Shown here: one piece after another, positions 9,368 to 14,625 of the stretch
Numbering within the stretch: position 1 is the stretch's first letter
How the letters are laid out: the number at the start of each line of letters is the position of its first letter
Source of the DNA: JAWVEV01 sp033856535
Lineage (GTDB): Bacteria > Actinomycetota > Thermoleophilia > Miltoncostaeales > Miltoncostaeaceae
Length of the DNA: 14,625 nt
Assembly: GCA_033856535.1 (NCBI GenBank)
Contig: JAWVEV010000124.1
Span: forward strand, 1-14,625
Direction of reading: 5' to 3'
Translations under genes and position numbers: made by a program
The notes under the pieces: model-generated
Database searches by the model: none
Seen by the model: the letters and a program-made list of their open reading frames with translations, nothing else
What the model was told of the DNA's origin: nothing

Positions 9368-9374
9368 GTCCCCG

Positions 9375-9950
9375 ATGGCCGAGCACGCGCTCAAGGAGTG
9401 GGGTGTCACGGTGGCGGCGCTCGCCGAGGGCGCCCAGGTGCTGATCGTCCGCAAGGGCGGGATCGGCGAGAAGCGCTTCGATCTGCCGCACCCGCGCTTC
9501 TTCCTCTTCCCCACCTACGAGCACCAGCGCCCGGAGCTGGTCAAGGCGGAGGACCGGGCCCGCTTCGCGACCGCGCTCGACCAGCGCGAGGACCCGGACC
9601 GCCTGCCGCTGCCGGCCTATGCCGAGCTCGTCGCCTCGCACCCGATCCACGACCCCGACGCGCTGGCGGCGATCGACCCGCTGCACATCCTGTCCCAGGA
9701 CTACGCCGCCGAGCGCCTGAAATGGCGCCGCAAGCACCCGCTGTGGGCGGCGGTGCTGCGCGTGTGGCGCGTGGAGGACCCGCCGGTGCTCGAGGTGGGC
9801 CCCGAGCACGGCGGCTGCGTGAGCTGGGTCGACCTGCCCGAGGCCGTCGCCCCTCCCTGGGAGCGCATGCGGCCGGCGCTCGACGACGACGCGTTCGCGC
9901 GCGCCGCCGAGGCCGTCGAGGCCGCGCTCGCCGGGATCCGCGCCGGGTGA
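9375..9950 (+). CDS. DUF1802 family protein
   Basis: 191-residue soluble protein with the DUF1802 pattern: HALKEWGVTVAALAEGAQVL at the N terminus, then IVRKGGIGEKRFDLPHPRFF and FLFPTYEHQRPELVK (to about residue 57), followed later by HPLWAAVLRVW and a GCVSWVDLPE strand. The KEW, RKGGI and FPTYEHQ residues are the recognisable core. No enzymatic activity is established for the family to my knowledge. Translation should start on a leaderless message at ATG 9375. Its stop overlaps the GTG of the ferredoxin gene (GTGA), and three more genes follow closely, so it heads a compact operon that diverges from mqnE. Confidence 0.88.
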   Translation: MAEHALKEWGVTVAALAEGAQVLIVRKGGIGEKRFDLPHPRFFLFPTYEHQRPELVKAEDRARFATALDQREDPDRLPLPAYAELVASHPIHDPDALAAIDPLHILSQDYAAERLKWRRKHPLWAAVLRVWRVEDPPVLEVGPEHGGCVSWVDLPEAVAPPWERMRPALDDDAFARAAEAVEAALAGIRAG

Positions 9951-10249
9951 GGGTGCGCGGGCACGTCCTGATCTGCCGGGGCCCCGACTGCGCGTCGCGG
10001 GGCGCCCAGGACGTCTACACCGCCGTCGCCGCCGAGGCCGAGCGCCAGGGACTCGGCGAGGACGTCACCCAGGGCCAGAGCGGCTGCGTCGGCCCGGTCT
10101 GCGGGCAGGGGCCCGTCGTGTGCTGCTACCCCACCGGCGCCTGGTACGTGACCGTGCGCCCCGAGGACGCGGAGGAGATCGTGCGCGAGGACCTGGGCGC
10201 CGGGCGGGCGGTCGAACGCCTGGTCGGCGCGCGCGTGGGCGGCCGATGA
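9947..10249 (+). CDS. Thioredoxin-like [2Fe-2S] ferredoxin
   Basis: 100-residue ferredoxin-like protein of the thioredoxin-fold type. It starts with strand HVLIC and the CRGPDC pair (Cys10, Cys15), then ASRGAQDVYTAVA. The C-terminal half has SGCVGPVCGQGPVVCCYPTG (Cys47, Cys52, Cys59, Cys60) and WYVTVRPEDAEEIVREDL, closely matching COG3411-type proteins. In most relatives the second pair is C-x3-C (GCLGxC); here it is C-x4-C, an extra residue in the cluster loop. It probably carries electrons in the cytoplasm. GTG 9947 overlaps the DUF1802 stop (GTGA) and is chosen for coupling; GTG 9953 is the alternative. The stop overlaps the next ATG. The partner is not evident. Confidence 0.85.
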   Translation: MRVRGHVLICRGPDCASRGAQDVYTAVAAEAERQGLGEDVTQGQSGCVGPVCGQGPVVCCYPTGAWYVTVRPEDAEEIVREDLGAGRAVERLVGARVGGR

Positions 10250-10581
10250 GCGCGCCGAACCACACCGAGGCCTTCGACCAGCTGATGGCCGAGCAGCCGG
10301 GCGACTGGACCTCCTTCGAGACCTACGTCACCGTCGCCGACGCCCGCCGGCTGAACGAGGCGCGCGTCGCCCTCGCCCGGGCCAACGCCCGGCCGGTGCG
10401 CGGCGCGGGCGACGCGGACTTCGAGATCACGGTCTGCAACACGCACGGGCGCGGGGCGGCCGCCGGCGTCGTCCGCTCGGCGCTGCGGATCCTGGACGAC
10501 CTCGGCATCGCCGGCCGCACCTGGGCCGGCGAGACCACCACCACGCTCCGCCCGGCGCCCGCGCACCGCTACGGCCCCTAA
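10246..10581 (+). CDS. Uncharacterised 111-residue protein
   Basis: I do not recognise this family. The start ATG overlaps the ferredoxin stop (ATGA), which together with the frame's position in the operon supports it being real. The protein is soluble, with no signal peptide or membrane segment. An acidic N terminus is followed by a predicted helix (ADARRLNEARVALARANAR), a short strand EITVCNTHGRG (about 63-73), then AAAGVVRSALRILDDLGIAG and a tail TWAGETTTTLRPAPAHRYGP. It has one cysteine, next to NTHGRG. The helix-strand-helix layout could be a small alpha/beta domain, but no function can be claimed. Confidence 0.7.
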   Translation: MSAPNHTEAFDQLMAEQPGDWTSFETYVTVADARRLNEARVALARANARPVRGAGDADFEITVCNTHGRGAAAGVVRSALRILDDLGIAGRTWAGETTTTLRPAPAHRYGP

Positions 10582-10591
10582 GCGCTCAGCC

Positions 10592-11038
10592 GTGGCCATG
10601 TACCGCGACGAGGACGACCTCCAGCTGCTCGCCGAGCTGGCCGGGGTCCTCGACCAGACCGTGACGGCCGCCGGCCTCTCCTCCGGCACCTACCTGGTGC
10701 TGCGCGAGCTGATCGACGCCCCCGGCGCGGTGCCGGTGACCGAGGTCGCCGAGCGGCTGAAGGCCGGCCCCGACGAGATCGCGGAGCTCTGCGGACGGCT
10801 GAAGCAGGCCGGCCTGGCGGCGCCGCGGGCCGCCGGCGTCGAGGCCACCGACGAGGGCCGCGCGACGGCCGAGCGGCTGGAGCACGAGGCCAACGAGGCG
10901 ATGCGCGCCTACGTGCTCGAGCGGCCCCACACCGCCACGGTCTACGGCCTGGTCGCCTCCATGCAGTCCGGGCGCTTCACCGTGCGCGACCTGCTGGAGT
11001 TCCTCGCCGAGGGCCCGACGGCCGAGGGCGAGCGTTGA
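10592..11038 (+). CDS. Winged-helix (MarR-like) protein
   Basis: 148-residue protein with the helix pattern of a MarR-type winged helix: an N-terminal dimer helix (DDLQLLAELAGVLDQTV), then TYLVLRELIDAPGAVPVTEV, with AERLKAGPDEIAELCGRLKQ as the DNA-recognition helix pair (about 53-72). A shortened wing and a TDEGRATAERLEHEANEAM dimer helix follow. The DEGR-A motif after the wing is typical of MarR proteins. A C-terminal extension (108-148) is not typical of the family. GTG 10592 lies 10 bases after the previous stop; ATG 10598 is also possible. It may regulate the DUF1802-ferredoxin operon it belongs to. The fold is moderately sure and DNA binding is inferred. Confidence 0.65.
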   Translation: MAMYRDEDDLQLLAELAGVLDQTVTAAGLSSGTYLVLRELIDAPGAVPVTEVAERLKAGPDEIAELCGRLKQAGLAAPRAAGVEATDEGRATAERLEHEANEAMRAYVLERPHTATVYGLVASMQSGRFTVRDLLEFLAEGPTAEGER

Positions 11039-11124
11039 GCCCGGCGGCGCCGCTCGCCATCGGGGCGGTCACGATCGTCCCGATCGTGATGATCGCCCTG
11101 ATCGTGCTGCTGATCGGGCCCTGA
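11035..11124 (+). CDS. Possible 29-residue single-pass membrane microprotein
   Basis: A TTG at 11035 overlaps the preceding stop (TTGA) and opens a 29-codon frame ending TGA 11122-11124. The peptide is almost entirely hydrophobic: SPAAPLAIGAVTIVPIVMIA then LIVLLIGP, enough for one membrane helix. Overlap of start and stop is how most genes of this operon are joined, which favours translation. A TTG start and very short length are against it. It also contains a perfect 9-bp inverted repeat. Function unknown. Confidence 0.35.
   Translation: MSPAAPLAIGAVTIVPIVMIALIVLLIGP
11069..11089. other. Perfect inverted repeat TCACGATCG-TCC-CGATCGTGA
   Basis: Two 9-bp arms (11069-11077 and 11081-11089) are exact reverse complements with a 3-nt spacer. 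It lies inside the possible microprotein frame (TIVPIV codons). It could be an RNA hairpin, an operator or the by-product of repeated ATCGTx codons. No T-tract follows, so I do not call it a terminator. Confidence 0.5.
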
Positions 11125-11131
11125 CGATCCG

Positions 11132-11157
11132 GGGCAACCGCCGCCGGCGGGACTAGC
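11132..11157 (+). promoter_or_regulatory. Possible ECF-type promoter for the sigma factor gene
   Basis: GGCAACC followed after about 13 nt by ACTAGCC has the general look of an ECF sigma promoter (GGAAC-like -35, short GC spacer, TA-containing -10). This would permit autoregulation of the sigma factor downstream, but the match is loose and there is no comparison sequence here. Confidence 0.25.
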
Positions 11158-11163
11158 CGAGGA

Positions 11164-11184
11164 CCCGCGCCGCTGGGGCGCGGG
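11164..11184 (+). other. 8-bp GC hairpin upstream of the sigma factor
   Basis: CCCGCGCC (11164-11171) pairs perfectly with GGCGCGGG (11177-11184) around GCTGG. It has no T-run and is followed by GGTGAAAC. It may end the upstream operon in a Rho-assisted way or fold in the 5' leader of the sigma gene. A perfect palindrome GGGTCGACCC sits 13 nt further on, at 11198-11207. Confidence 0.4.
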
Positions 11185-11258
11185 GGTGAAACGCGCGGGG
11201 TCGACCCGGACATGTGGGGGGTGAAGGCGTCCCATCCCCGACGGATGATCCGGAGACC

Positions 11259-11813
11259 ATGACCGGCACCGAGCGACGCGAGCGGTTCGACCGCCTGTTC
11301 GACGAGCACTTCCGGGCGCTGCTGGGCTACGCGCTGCGCCGGGTGGAGGAGCCGGCCGACGCGGCCGACGTCGCCGCCGAGACCCTGCTGGTCGCCTGGC
11401 GGCGGCTGGAGCAGGTGCCCACCGGCGACGAGGCGCGGCCATGGCTGTTCGGCGTGGCGCGCCGCGTCCTGGCCAACCAGCACCGCGGCGAGCGCCGGCG
11501 CGACGCGCTGGCGGACCGCCTGCGCGAGGCCGTGACCGCGATGCCGGTCGAGGCCCCGCCCGCCGGGGACGCCGAGCTGGTCCGGGAGGCCATGGACCGC
11601 CTGCGTCCCCGGGACCGCGAGGTGCTCGCCCTGGTGTGCTGGGAGGGGCTCGACCCGGCCCAGGCCGCCGCGGCGCTCGGCATCCCCGCGGCCACCGCGC
11701 GCACCCGGCTGCACCGGGCGAGAGCCCGCATGCGCAAGGAGCTCGCCGCGCTCGGCTGGAGCTGGTCCGCCGCCCATTCCGCGTCCGTCCTGCCCCTCGA
11801 GGAGGGCTCATGA
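11259..11813 (+). CDS. ECF-family RNA polymerase sigma factor
   Basis: 184-residue group 4 sigma factor. Region 2 occupies about residues 8-80 (RFDRLFDEHFRALLGYALRR, then DAADVAAETLLVAWRRL and PWLFGVARRVLANQHRGERR). Region 4 occupies about 106-163, with LRPRDREVLALVCWEGLDPA and the helix-turn-helix AAAALGIPAATARTRLHRAR. Both promoter-recognising regions are complete and there is no extra C-terminal domain, so it is a standard ECF factor. I prefer ATG 11259; GTG 11214 in the same frame would add 15 residues. A 16-codon frame (11212-11262) ends in an ATGA overlap with ATG 11259. The stop overlaps the start of the membrane protein that follows (ATGA), the usual arrangement for a sigma and its anti-sigma. 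Confidence 0.92.
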   Translation: MTGTERRERFDRLFDEHFRALLGYALRRVEEPADAADVAAETLLVAWRRLEQVPTGDEARPWLFGVARRVLANQHRGERRRDALADRLREAVTAMPVEAPPAGDAELVREAMDRLRPRDREVLALVCWEGLDPAQAAAALGIPAATARTRLHRARARMRKELAALGWSWSAAHSASVLPLEEGS

Positions 11814-12895
11814 CCGACCCCCGCATCGACGCGCTGCTGAGCGCGTCGGACCCGATCCGCGCCGGCCGGCTCGACGCCCCCGCGTTCGCGTCGGCCGCCG
11901 CGGAGCTGCGCGAGGCGATCGCGAGCACGCCCCCCGAGCTCGCCGCCCCGGCGCCCCGGCGCCCCCGCTGGGCCGGCCCGCGCCCGACGTTCCGCACCGC
12001 CGCGGTGGCCGTCCTCGGCGCCGCGGCGATCGCCGTCGGGGTCGGGGTCGGGATCGGCCGCCTCGGCGACGGCGCCCCGCCGGCGTGGGGCGCGGAGCTG
12101 GTCCGCGTGGCCGAGGCGTCGCCGCGCGTCCTGCTCGACGCCGACGGCTGGACCCTGACGCGGGCCGACGAGTTCCGCGTGGGCGAGGGCGAGACCAGCT
12201 TCGGCCGCGGCGAGGACCGCGTCGACCTGCGCTGGACCCCGGAGCGCGGCTTCCGCGAGCTGGTCCGCGACCGGCGCGCCAGCGCCGACTTCGAGACGAC
12301 CACCGCGGTCCTCGGCCGGACCGCGGTGGTGATCCGCTACACGGACTCGAACGCGTACGTCGCGATGTGGCGCCAGGATGGCTCCTCGCTCGAGTTCCGC
12401 GACGACGACACGACCCTCGAGGCCTTCACGGCGCTGCTCGGGTCGCTGCGCGGCGCGAGCGTCGACGAGTGGCTCGGGGCCATGCCCGAGAGCGTGGTCC
12501 GCCCGGATGCGTACGCGGCCGTGGTCGACGAGATGCTGACCGGGATCCCGATCCCGCCGGGCTTCGACCTCGCGGCCCTGCGCGCCGGCGACGGCCTGGT
12601 GCGCGACCGCTACCAGCTGGGCGCCCGCGTGGCCGGAGCGGTGGCGTGCGCCTGGATCGACGGTTGGGTCGCCGCCCGCAAGGCGGGCGACACCGCCGCG
12701 GCCGCGGCGGCGACCGAGGCGATGGCGACCGCGCGCGGGTGGCCGGTGCTGCGGGAGATGAACGCGGAGGGCGACTACCCCGAGGTGCTCTGGGAGCTGG
12801 CGTCGGCGATGCCGAACAACGGGACGGTCCCGGGCGGCAGGCCGATCTCGCTCGAGAACGCCTACGTGGACGGCCTCGGCTGCCCGCTCCCCTGA
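11810..12895 (+). CDS. Probable membrane-bound anti-sigma factor
   Basis: 361-residue single-pass membrane protein. Residues 1-60 are cytoplasmic, with a short helical stretch (PRIDALLSASDPIRAGRL, then AFASAAAELREAIAST) that could hold the sigma factor. One membrane helix spans about 62-84 (TAAVAVLGAAAIAVGVGVGI). The remaining 275 or so residues are outside, rich in acidic and aromatic residues, with cysteines only near residue 281 and at the last-but-three position. The classical zinc anti-sigma motif HxxxCxxC is absent, so the role is inferred from the ATGA overlap with the sigma gene and from topology. The outer domain is unfamiliar to me. It converges on the minus-strand lipoprotein with an 18-bp gap. 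Confidence 0.7.
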   Translation: MTDPRIDALLSASDPIRAGRLDAPAFASAAAELREAIASTPPELAAPAPRRPRWAGPRPTFRTAAVAVLGAAAIAVGVGVGIGRLGDGAPPAWGAELVRVAEASPRVLLDADGWTLTRADEFRVGEGETSFGRGEDRVDLRWTPERGFRELVRDRRASADFETTTAVLGRTAVVIRYTDSNAYVAMWRQDGSSLEFRDDDTTLEAFTALLGSLRGASVDEWLGAMPESVVRPDAYAAVVDEMLTGIPIPPGFDLAALRAGDGLVRDRYQLGARVAGAVACAWIDGWVAARKAGDTAAAAAATEAMATARGWPVLREMNAEGDYPEVLWELASAMPNNGTVPGGRPISLENAYVDGLGCPLP

Positions 12896-12913
12896 GGACG
12901 TCTCGACGGCCCC

Positions 12914-13483
12914 TTAGCGGGCGGAGATCTCCAGCGTCGCGAGCACCCGGTTCGCCTCGGCGACCAGGGGCTCGGCGTCGGCCAGCGAGCCGACGGCGAC
13001 GTAGAGCATGAAGGGCCGGCCGGCGGCGGTGAAGAAGCGCTGCACCCCGCCGGCCCGGTCCGGGATCGGCCCGCTGGCCACGCGCGGCGCGATCTGGACG
13101 GGCGCGATCTCCGGCACGCCCTCGGACGAGTAGAGCACCGAGCCGAGCGCGTCCTTCCCCATCTCCACGAGCGCGATCAGCACCCCGTCGGCCGGGATGC
13201 GGGCGACCGCCGCGCCGGCCAGGTCGTCTCCGGCGGTGGACCCCAGCGGGAAGCTGGCCGCGTGGAGGATCGCTCGGCCGCCGGCGCCGCGGATCGCCCC
13301 GTCCCAGCTCGCCGGGAGCGCGGCGCGGATGCCCCGGCCGGCCAGCGGGCGCGGCGGCGCCGGCGCCGTCGCGTCGCCGCCGGCGCGGTCCGTGGTCATG
13401 CTCGGCGCGCCGCTCTCGGCGCACCCCACCGCCGCGAGCAGGGCGAGCGCGGCGAGGGTCGCGGTGGCGCGGCGGCTACGCAC
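12914..13483 (-). CDS. Predicted lipoprotein, paralogue of the preceding gene product
   Basis: 189-residue exported lipoprotein. The N terminus is a lipoprotein signal: MRSRR, hydrophobic ATLAALALLAAVGC, with a lipobox AVGC placing the lipidated Cys at residue 21. A low-complexity linker (GGDATAPAPPRPLAGRG) tethers a globular domain from about residue 50. That domain aligns along its whole length with the product of the gene just upstream: HAASFPL, GVQRF, AGRPF and the closing AEANRVLATLEI match in order. I do not recognise the family. The GTG start overlaps the upstream stop by 8 nt (GTGCGTAG), so the two are translated together. It acts on the outer face of the membrane and has no catalytic motif I can name. 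Confidence 0.8.
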   Translation of the reverse strand: MRSRRATATLAALALLAAVGCAESGAPSMTTDRAGGDATAPAPPRPLAGRGIRAALPASWDGAIRGAGGRAILHAASFPLGSTAGDDLAGAAVARIPADGVLIALVEMGKDALGSVLYSSEGVPEIAPVQIAPRVASGPIPDRAGGVQRFFTAAGRPFMLYVAVGSLADAEPLVAEANRVLATLEISAR

Positions 13484-13922
13484 CGCGCGGGGCGATCTCG
13501 AGCGAGGCGAGCAGCCGGTTGGCCGTCTCGAGCAGCCGGCGCGGGCGCGCCGACCGGCTGACCACCACGTAGGCGCAGAACGGCCGCCCGGCGAGCACGG
13601 CGAAGCGCTGCACCCCGGCGCGTCCGGGCAGCGCGCGGGTGATCGCCGACGGGTCGAGGTCGCGGACGCGCAGCGCCGCGAAGGCGGCGCGGCCGGCGAA
13701 GAGCCCGCGGCCGGCCGCGGCCGGCTCGTACTCGAGCAGGCTCAGGACGACGCTCTCGGGCGGCATGGCGTCGATCGCCTCCCCGCCGAAGCCGCCGACC
13801 GCCGGCGGCAGCGGGAAGCTGGCCGCGTGCACGACGGCCAGCCCGTCGTCCGGGTCACGGGCGATGCGGACGTCCCAGCCGGGCGGGGCGTCCAGGGCGA
13901 TCCCCTGGCCGCTCACCCTCAC
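13476..13922 (-). CDS. Uncharacterised protein, signal-less paralogue of the lipoprotein
   Basis: 148 residues starting directly at the globular domain (GQGIALDAPPGWDVRIARD) with no signal peptide, so probably cytoplasmic unless the true start is elsewhere. Shared landmarks with the downstream lipoprotein are HAASFPL near residue 32, GVQRF near 104, AGRPF near 112 and ETANRLLASLEI near the end. It has a single cysteine in AGRPFCAYVVVS, where the lipoprotein has Met. The pair looks like a tandem duplication in which one copy is exported. GTG 13922 lies 10 nt after the stop of the membrane protein gene, with GGCGGG just before it. The family is unknown to me; the paralogy is clear. Confidence 0.78.
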   Translation of the reverse strand: MRVSGQGIALDAPPGWDVRIARDPDDGLAVVHAASFPLPPAVGGFGGEAIDAMPPESVVLSLLEYEPAAAGRGLFAGRAAFAALRVRDLDPSAITRALPGRAGVQRFAVLAGRPFCAYVVVSRSARPRRLLETANRLLASLEIAPRGA

Positions 13923-13932
13923 CCCGCCGGCC

Positions 13933-14610
13933 TCACGCTGCGGCCAGCCCGATCGGGAGCGCCGCGACCAGCGCGAGCTGCGCGCCCAGGGCGAGCCGCC
14001 GCGCGTGCGGCTCGAGCCGGCGCAGGCGGGCCTCCACCGCGCCGAGCTGGCGCGGCGTGCGCACGCCCTTCACCGCGAGCAGCGGGAGGCCCCGCGCCGC
14101 GCCGAAGACCAGCCCGACCAGCGCCCCCGCCCCCGGTCCGCCGGCCAGGAACGCGGCGAGGAAGGTCAGGTAGACCGTGGCCGAGGTCACGATCGTGACC
14201 ACCCCGAGCCCGAGCTGGAGGCCGAAGCCCAGGCCGTAGACCCAGCCGCGGTACGCGCGCATCCAGGCGTCGTCGACCTGCCGGCGCACGGTGGGCAGGC
14301 GCAGCGGCGTGCGGCCGCTGTCGAGCAGCGCCCCCACGAGCGCCGCCGCCGCGAGGATCCCCAGCCGCGGCGTGGTCCCGAGGCCGTCGATCGCCACCGA
14401 CCCCAGCAGGCCCGCCAGGGCCCCGAGCGCCGTCCCCGCCGCCGTCGAGCCGAGGAGGTACGCGCCCACCGTGATGGCCCACCGGGCCTGACGGCCCCGC
14501 TCGCCGAGCGGGGTGATGCTCCCGAGCACCGACTCCCCTCAGGGGGACCAGCTGGCGCGGACGGCGGCCACCAGGGCCAGCGCCACGCCGATCCAGACCA
14601 CCGGCTCCAC
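13933..14610 (-). CDS. Multi-pass membrane protein, candidate selenoprotein with in-frame UGA
   Basis: Read from GTG 14610 the frame gives 23 residues (MEPVVWIGVALALVAAVRAS then WSP), a TGA at codon 24, and continues in the same frame for 201 residues to TGA 13935-13933. AAGGGGG 6 nt before GTG 14610 is a strong Shine-Dalgarno. An in-frame stop directly precedes that GTG. About six membrane helices are predicted: 3-19, 45-72, 82-97, 124-157, 160-179 and 205-224. From memory, related actinobacterial proteins read SWSPCGxSML-SITPLGERGR, putting Cys exactly where this gene has TGA and aligning UGESVLGSITPLGERGR without a gap. The rest of the protein has no cysteine. The SPC motif and topology recall CcdA/DsbD thiol carriers, which is inference. 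The conservative reading is a shorter 198-residue protein from GTG 14529, or a nonsense mutation. Confidence 0.6.
14495..14513 (-). other. Candidate bacterial SECIS-like hairpin after the UGA
   Basis: On the minus strand CCCCGCTC (14513-14506) and GAGCGGGG (14502-14495) form a perfect 8-bp stem with a GGC loop. The loop begins 33 nt after the UGA, within the range I recall for bacterial SECIS elements, and has a G in its first position. A second, weaker hairpin (GGTGCT, CGGG, AGCATC; 14530-14515) lies between. The 8-bp stem overlaps codons for TPLGERG, so coding constraint could also explain it. Confidence 0.35.
14539..14541 (-). other. In-frame TGA, candidate selenocysteine codon
   Basis: The only stop codon between GTG 14610 and the terminal TGA at 13935. 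Flanking residues SWSP before and GES-L-SITPLGERG after match, from memory, a conserved motif whose central residue is Cys. The base after the codon is G, and the downstream sequence folds. Reading it as Sec, as a true stop with reinitiation at GTG 14529, or as a mutation/error are all possible. Confidence 0.5.
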
Positions 14611-14616
14611 TCAGAA

Positions 14617-14623
14617 CCCCCTT
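14617..14623 (-). promoter_or_regulatory. Strong ribosome binding site for the upstream GTG 14610
   Basis: AAGGGGG on the minus strand is followed by 6 nt and GTG 14610. It is the best Shine-Dalgarno in the window and supports initiation at 14610, upstream of the in-frame TGA, and so supports a protein longer than the frame from GTG 14529. Confidence 0.6.
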
Positions 14624-14625
14624 CA

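Noticed and set aside
7332..9950. Long plus-strand open frame across hsp20, DUF2203 and mqnE
   Set aside because: It runs antisense to three recognised genes and only its last part (from 9375) is a real gene, DUF1802, which has its own promoter-like start.
11198..11207. GGGTCGACCC palindrome as an operator
   Set aside because: A single 10-bp GC-rich palindrome without a second copy or a known binding protein is too weak to call.
13919..14482. Alternative minus-strand frame overlapping the membrane protein
   Set aside because: Arg/Gly/Ala-rich with no membrane or domain pattern, while the neighbouring frame gives clean hydrophobic helices and the SITPLGERG motif.

Overview
The window is very GC-rich DNA (about 70-75% by eye). 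Genes are tightly packed, with many ATGA/GTGA stop-start overlaps and several promoters that appear to give leaderless messages. A futalosine-pathway menaquinone gene (mqnE), DUF2203 and DUF1802 proteins and an ECF sigma factor paired with a non-zinc membrane partner fit a high-GC Actinomycetota chromosome, plausibly class Thermoleophilia. That placement is inference. I see no rRNA, tRNA, CRISPR array, prophage or intact insertion sequence.

Layout. 1-143: 3' end of a LuxR/NarL-type regulator. 226-1239: CorA-family metal transporter. 1240-1578: intergenic stretch with three 20-bp tandem repeats, possibly the relic end of an IS21-like element. 1579-4866 (+): overlapping operon of a HIT-family nucleotide phosphorylase/hydrolase, a phosphomannomutase/phosphoglucomutase, a degenerate ABC ATPase and an ABC-2-like permease. 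7745-4873 (-): hsp20 followed 2 nt later by lon. 9281-7785 (-): mqnE and a DUF2203 protein. mqnE diverges from a plus-strand chain (9375-11124): DUF1802, thioredoxin-like [2Fe-2S] ferredoxin, an unknown 111-aa protein, a winged-helix protein and possibly a 29-aa membrane microprotein. 11259-12895 (+): ECF sigma factor coupled to a single-pass membrane protein, probably its anti-sigma factor. 14610-12914 (-): a multi-pass membrane protein followed by two tandem paralogues, one without a signal peptide and one a lipoprotein.

The most interesting observation is at the right edge. The membrane protein normally read from GTG 14529 is preceded in the same frame by a well-formed start (AAGGGGG Shine-Dalgarno, GTG 14610), a first transmembrane helix and the residues RASWSP. 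A single in-frame TGA (14541-14539) separates the two parts. From memory, related actinobacterial proteins carry a cysteine at this position (a SWSPCGxSML motif). The rest of the protein has no cysteine, and an 8-bp hairpin with a G-starting loop lies 33 nt after the TGA. This makes it a candidate new selenocysteine membrane protein, with nonsense mutation, sequencing error or split translation as alternatives.
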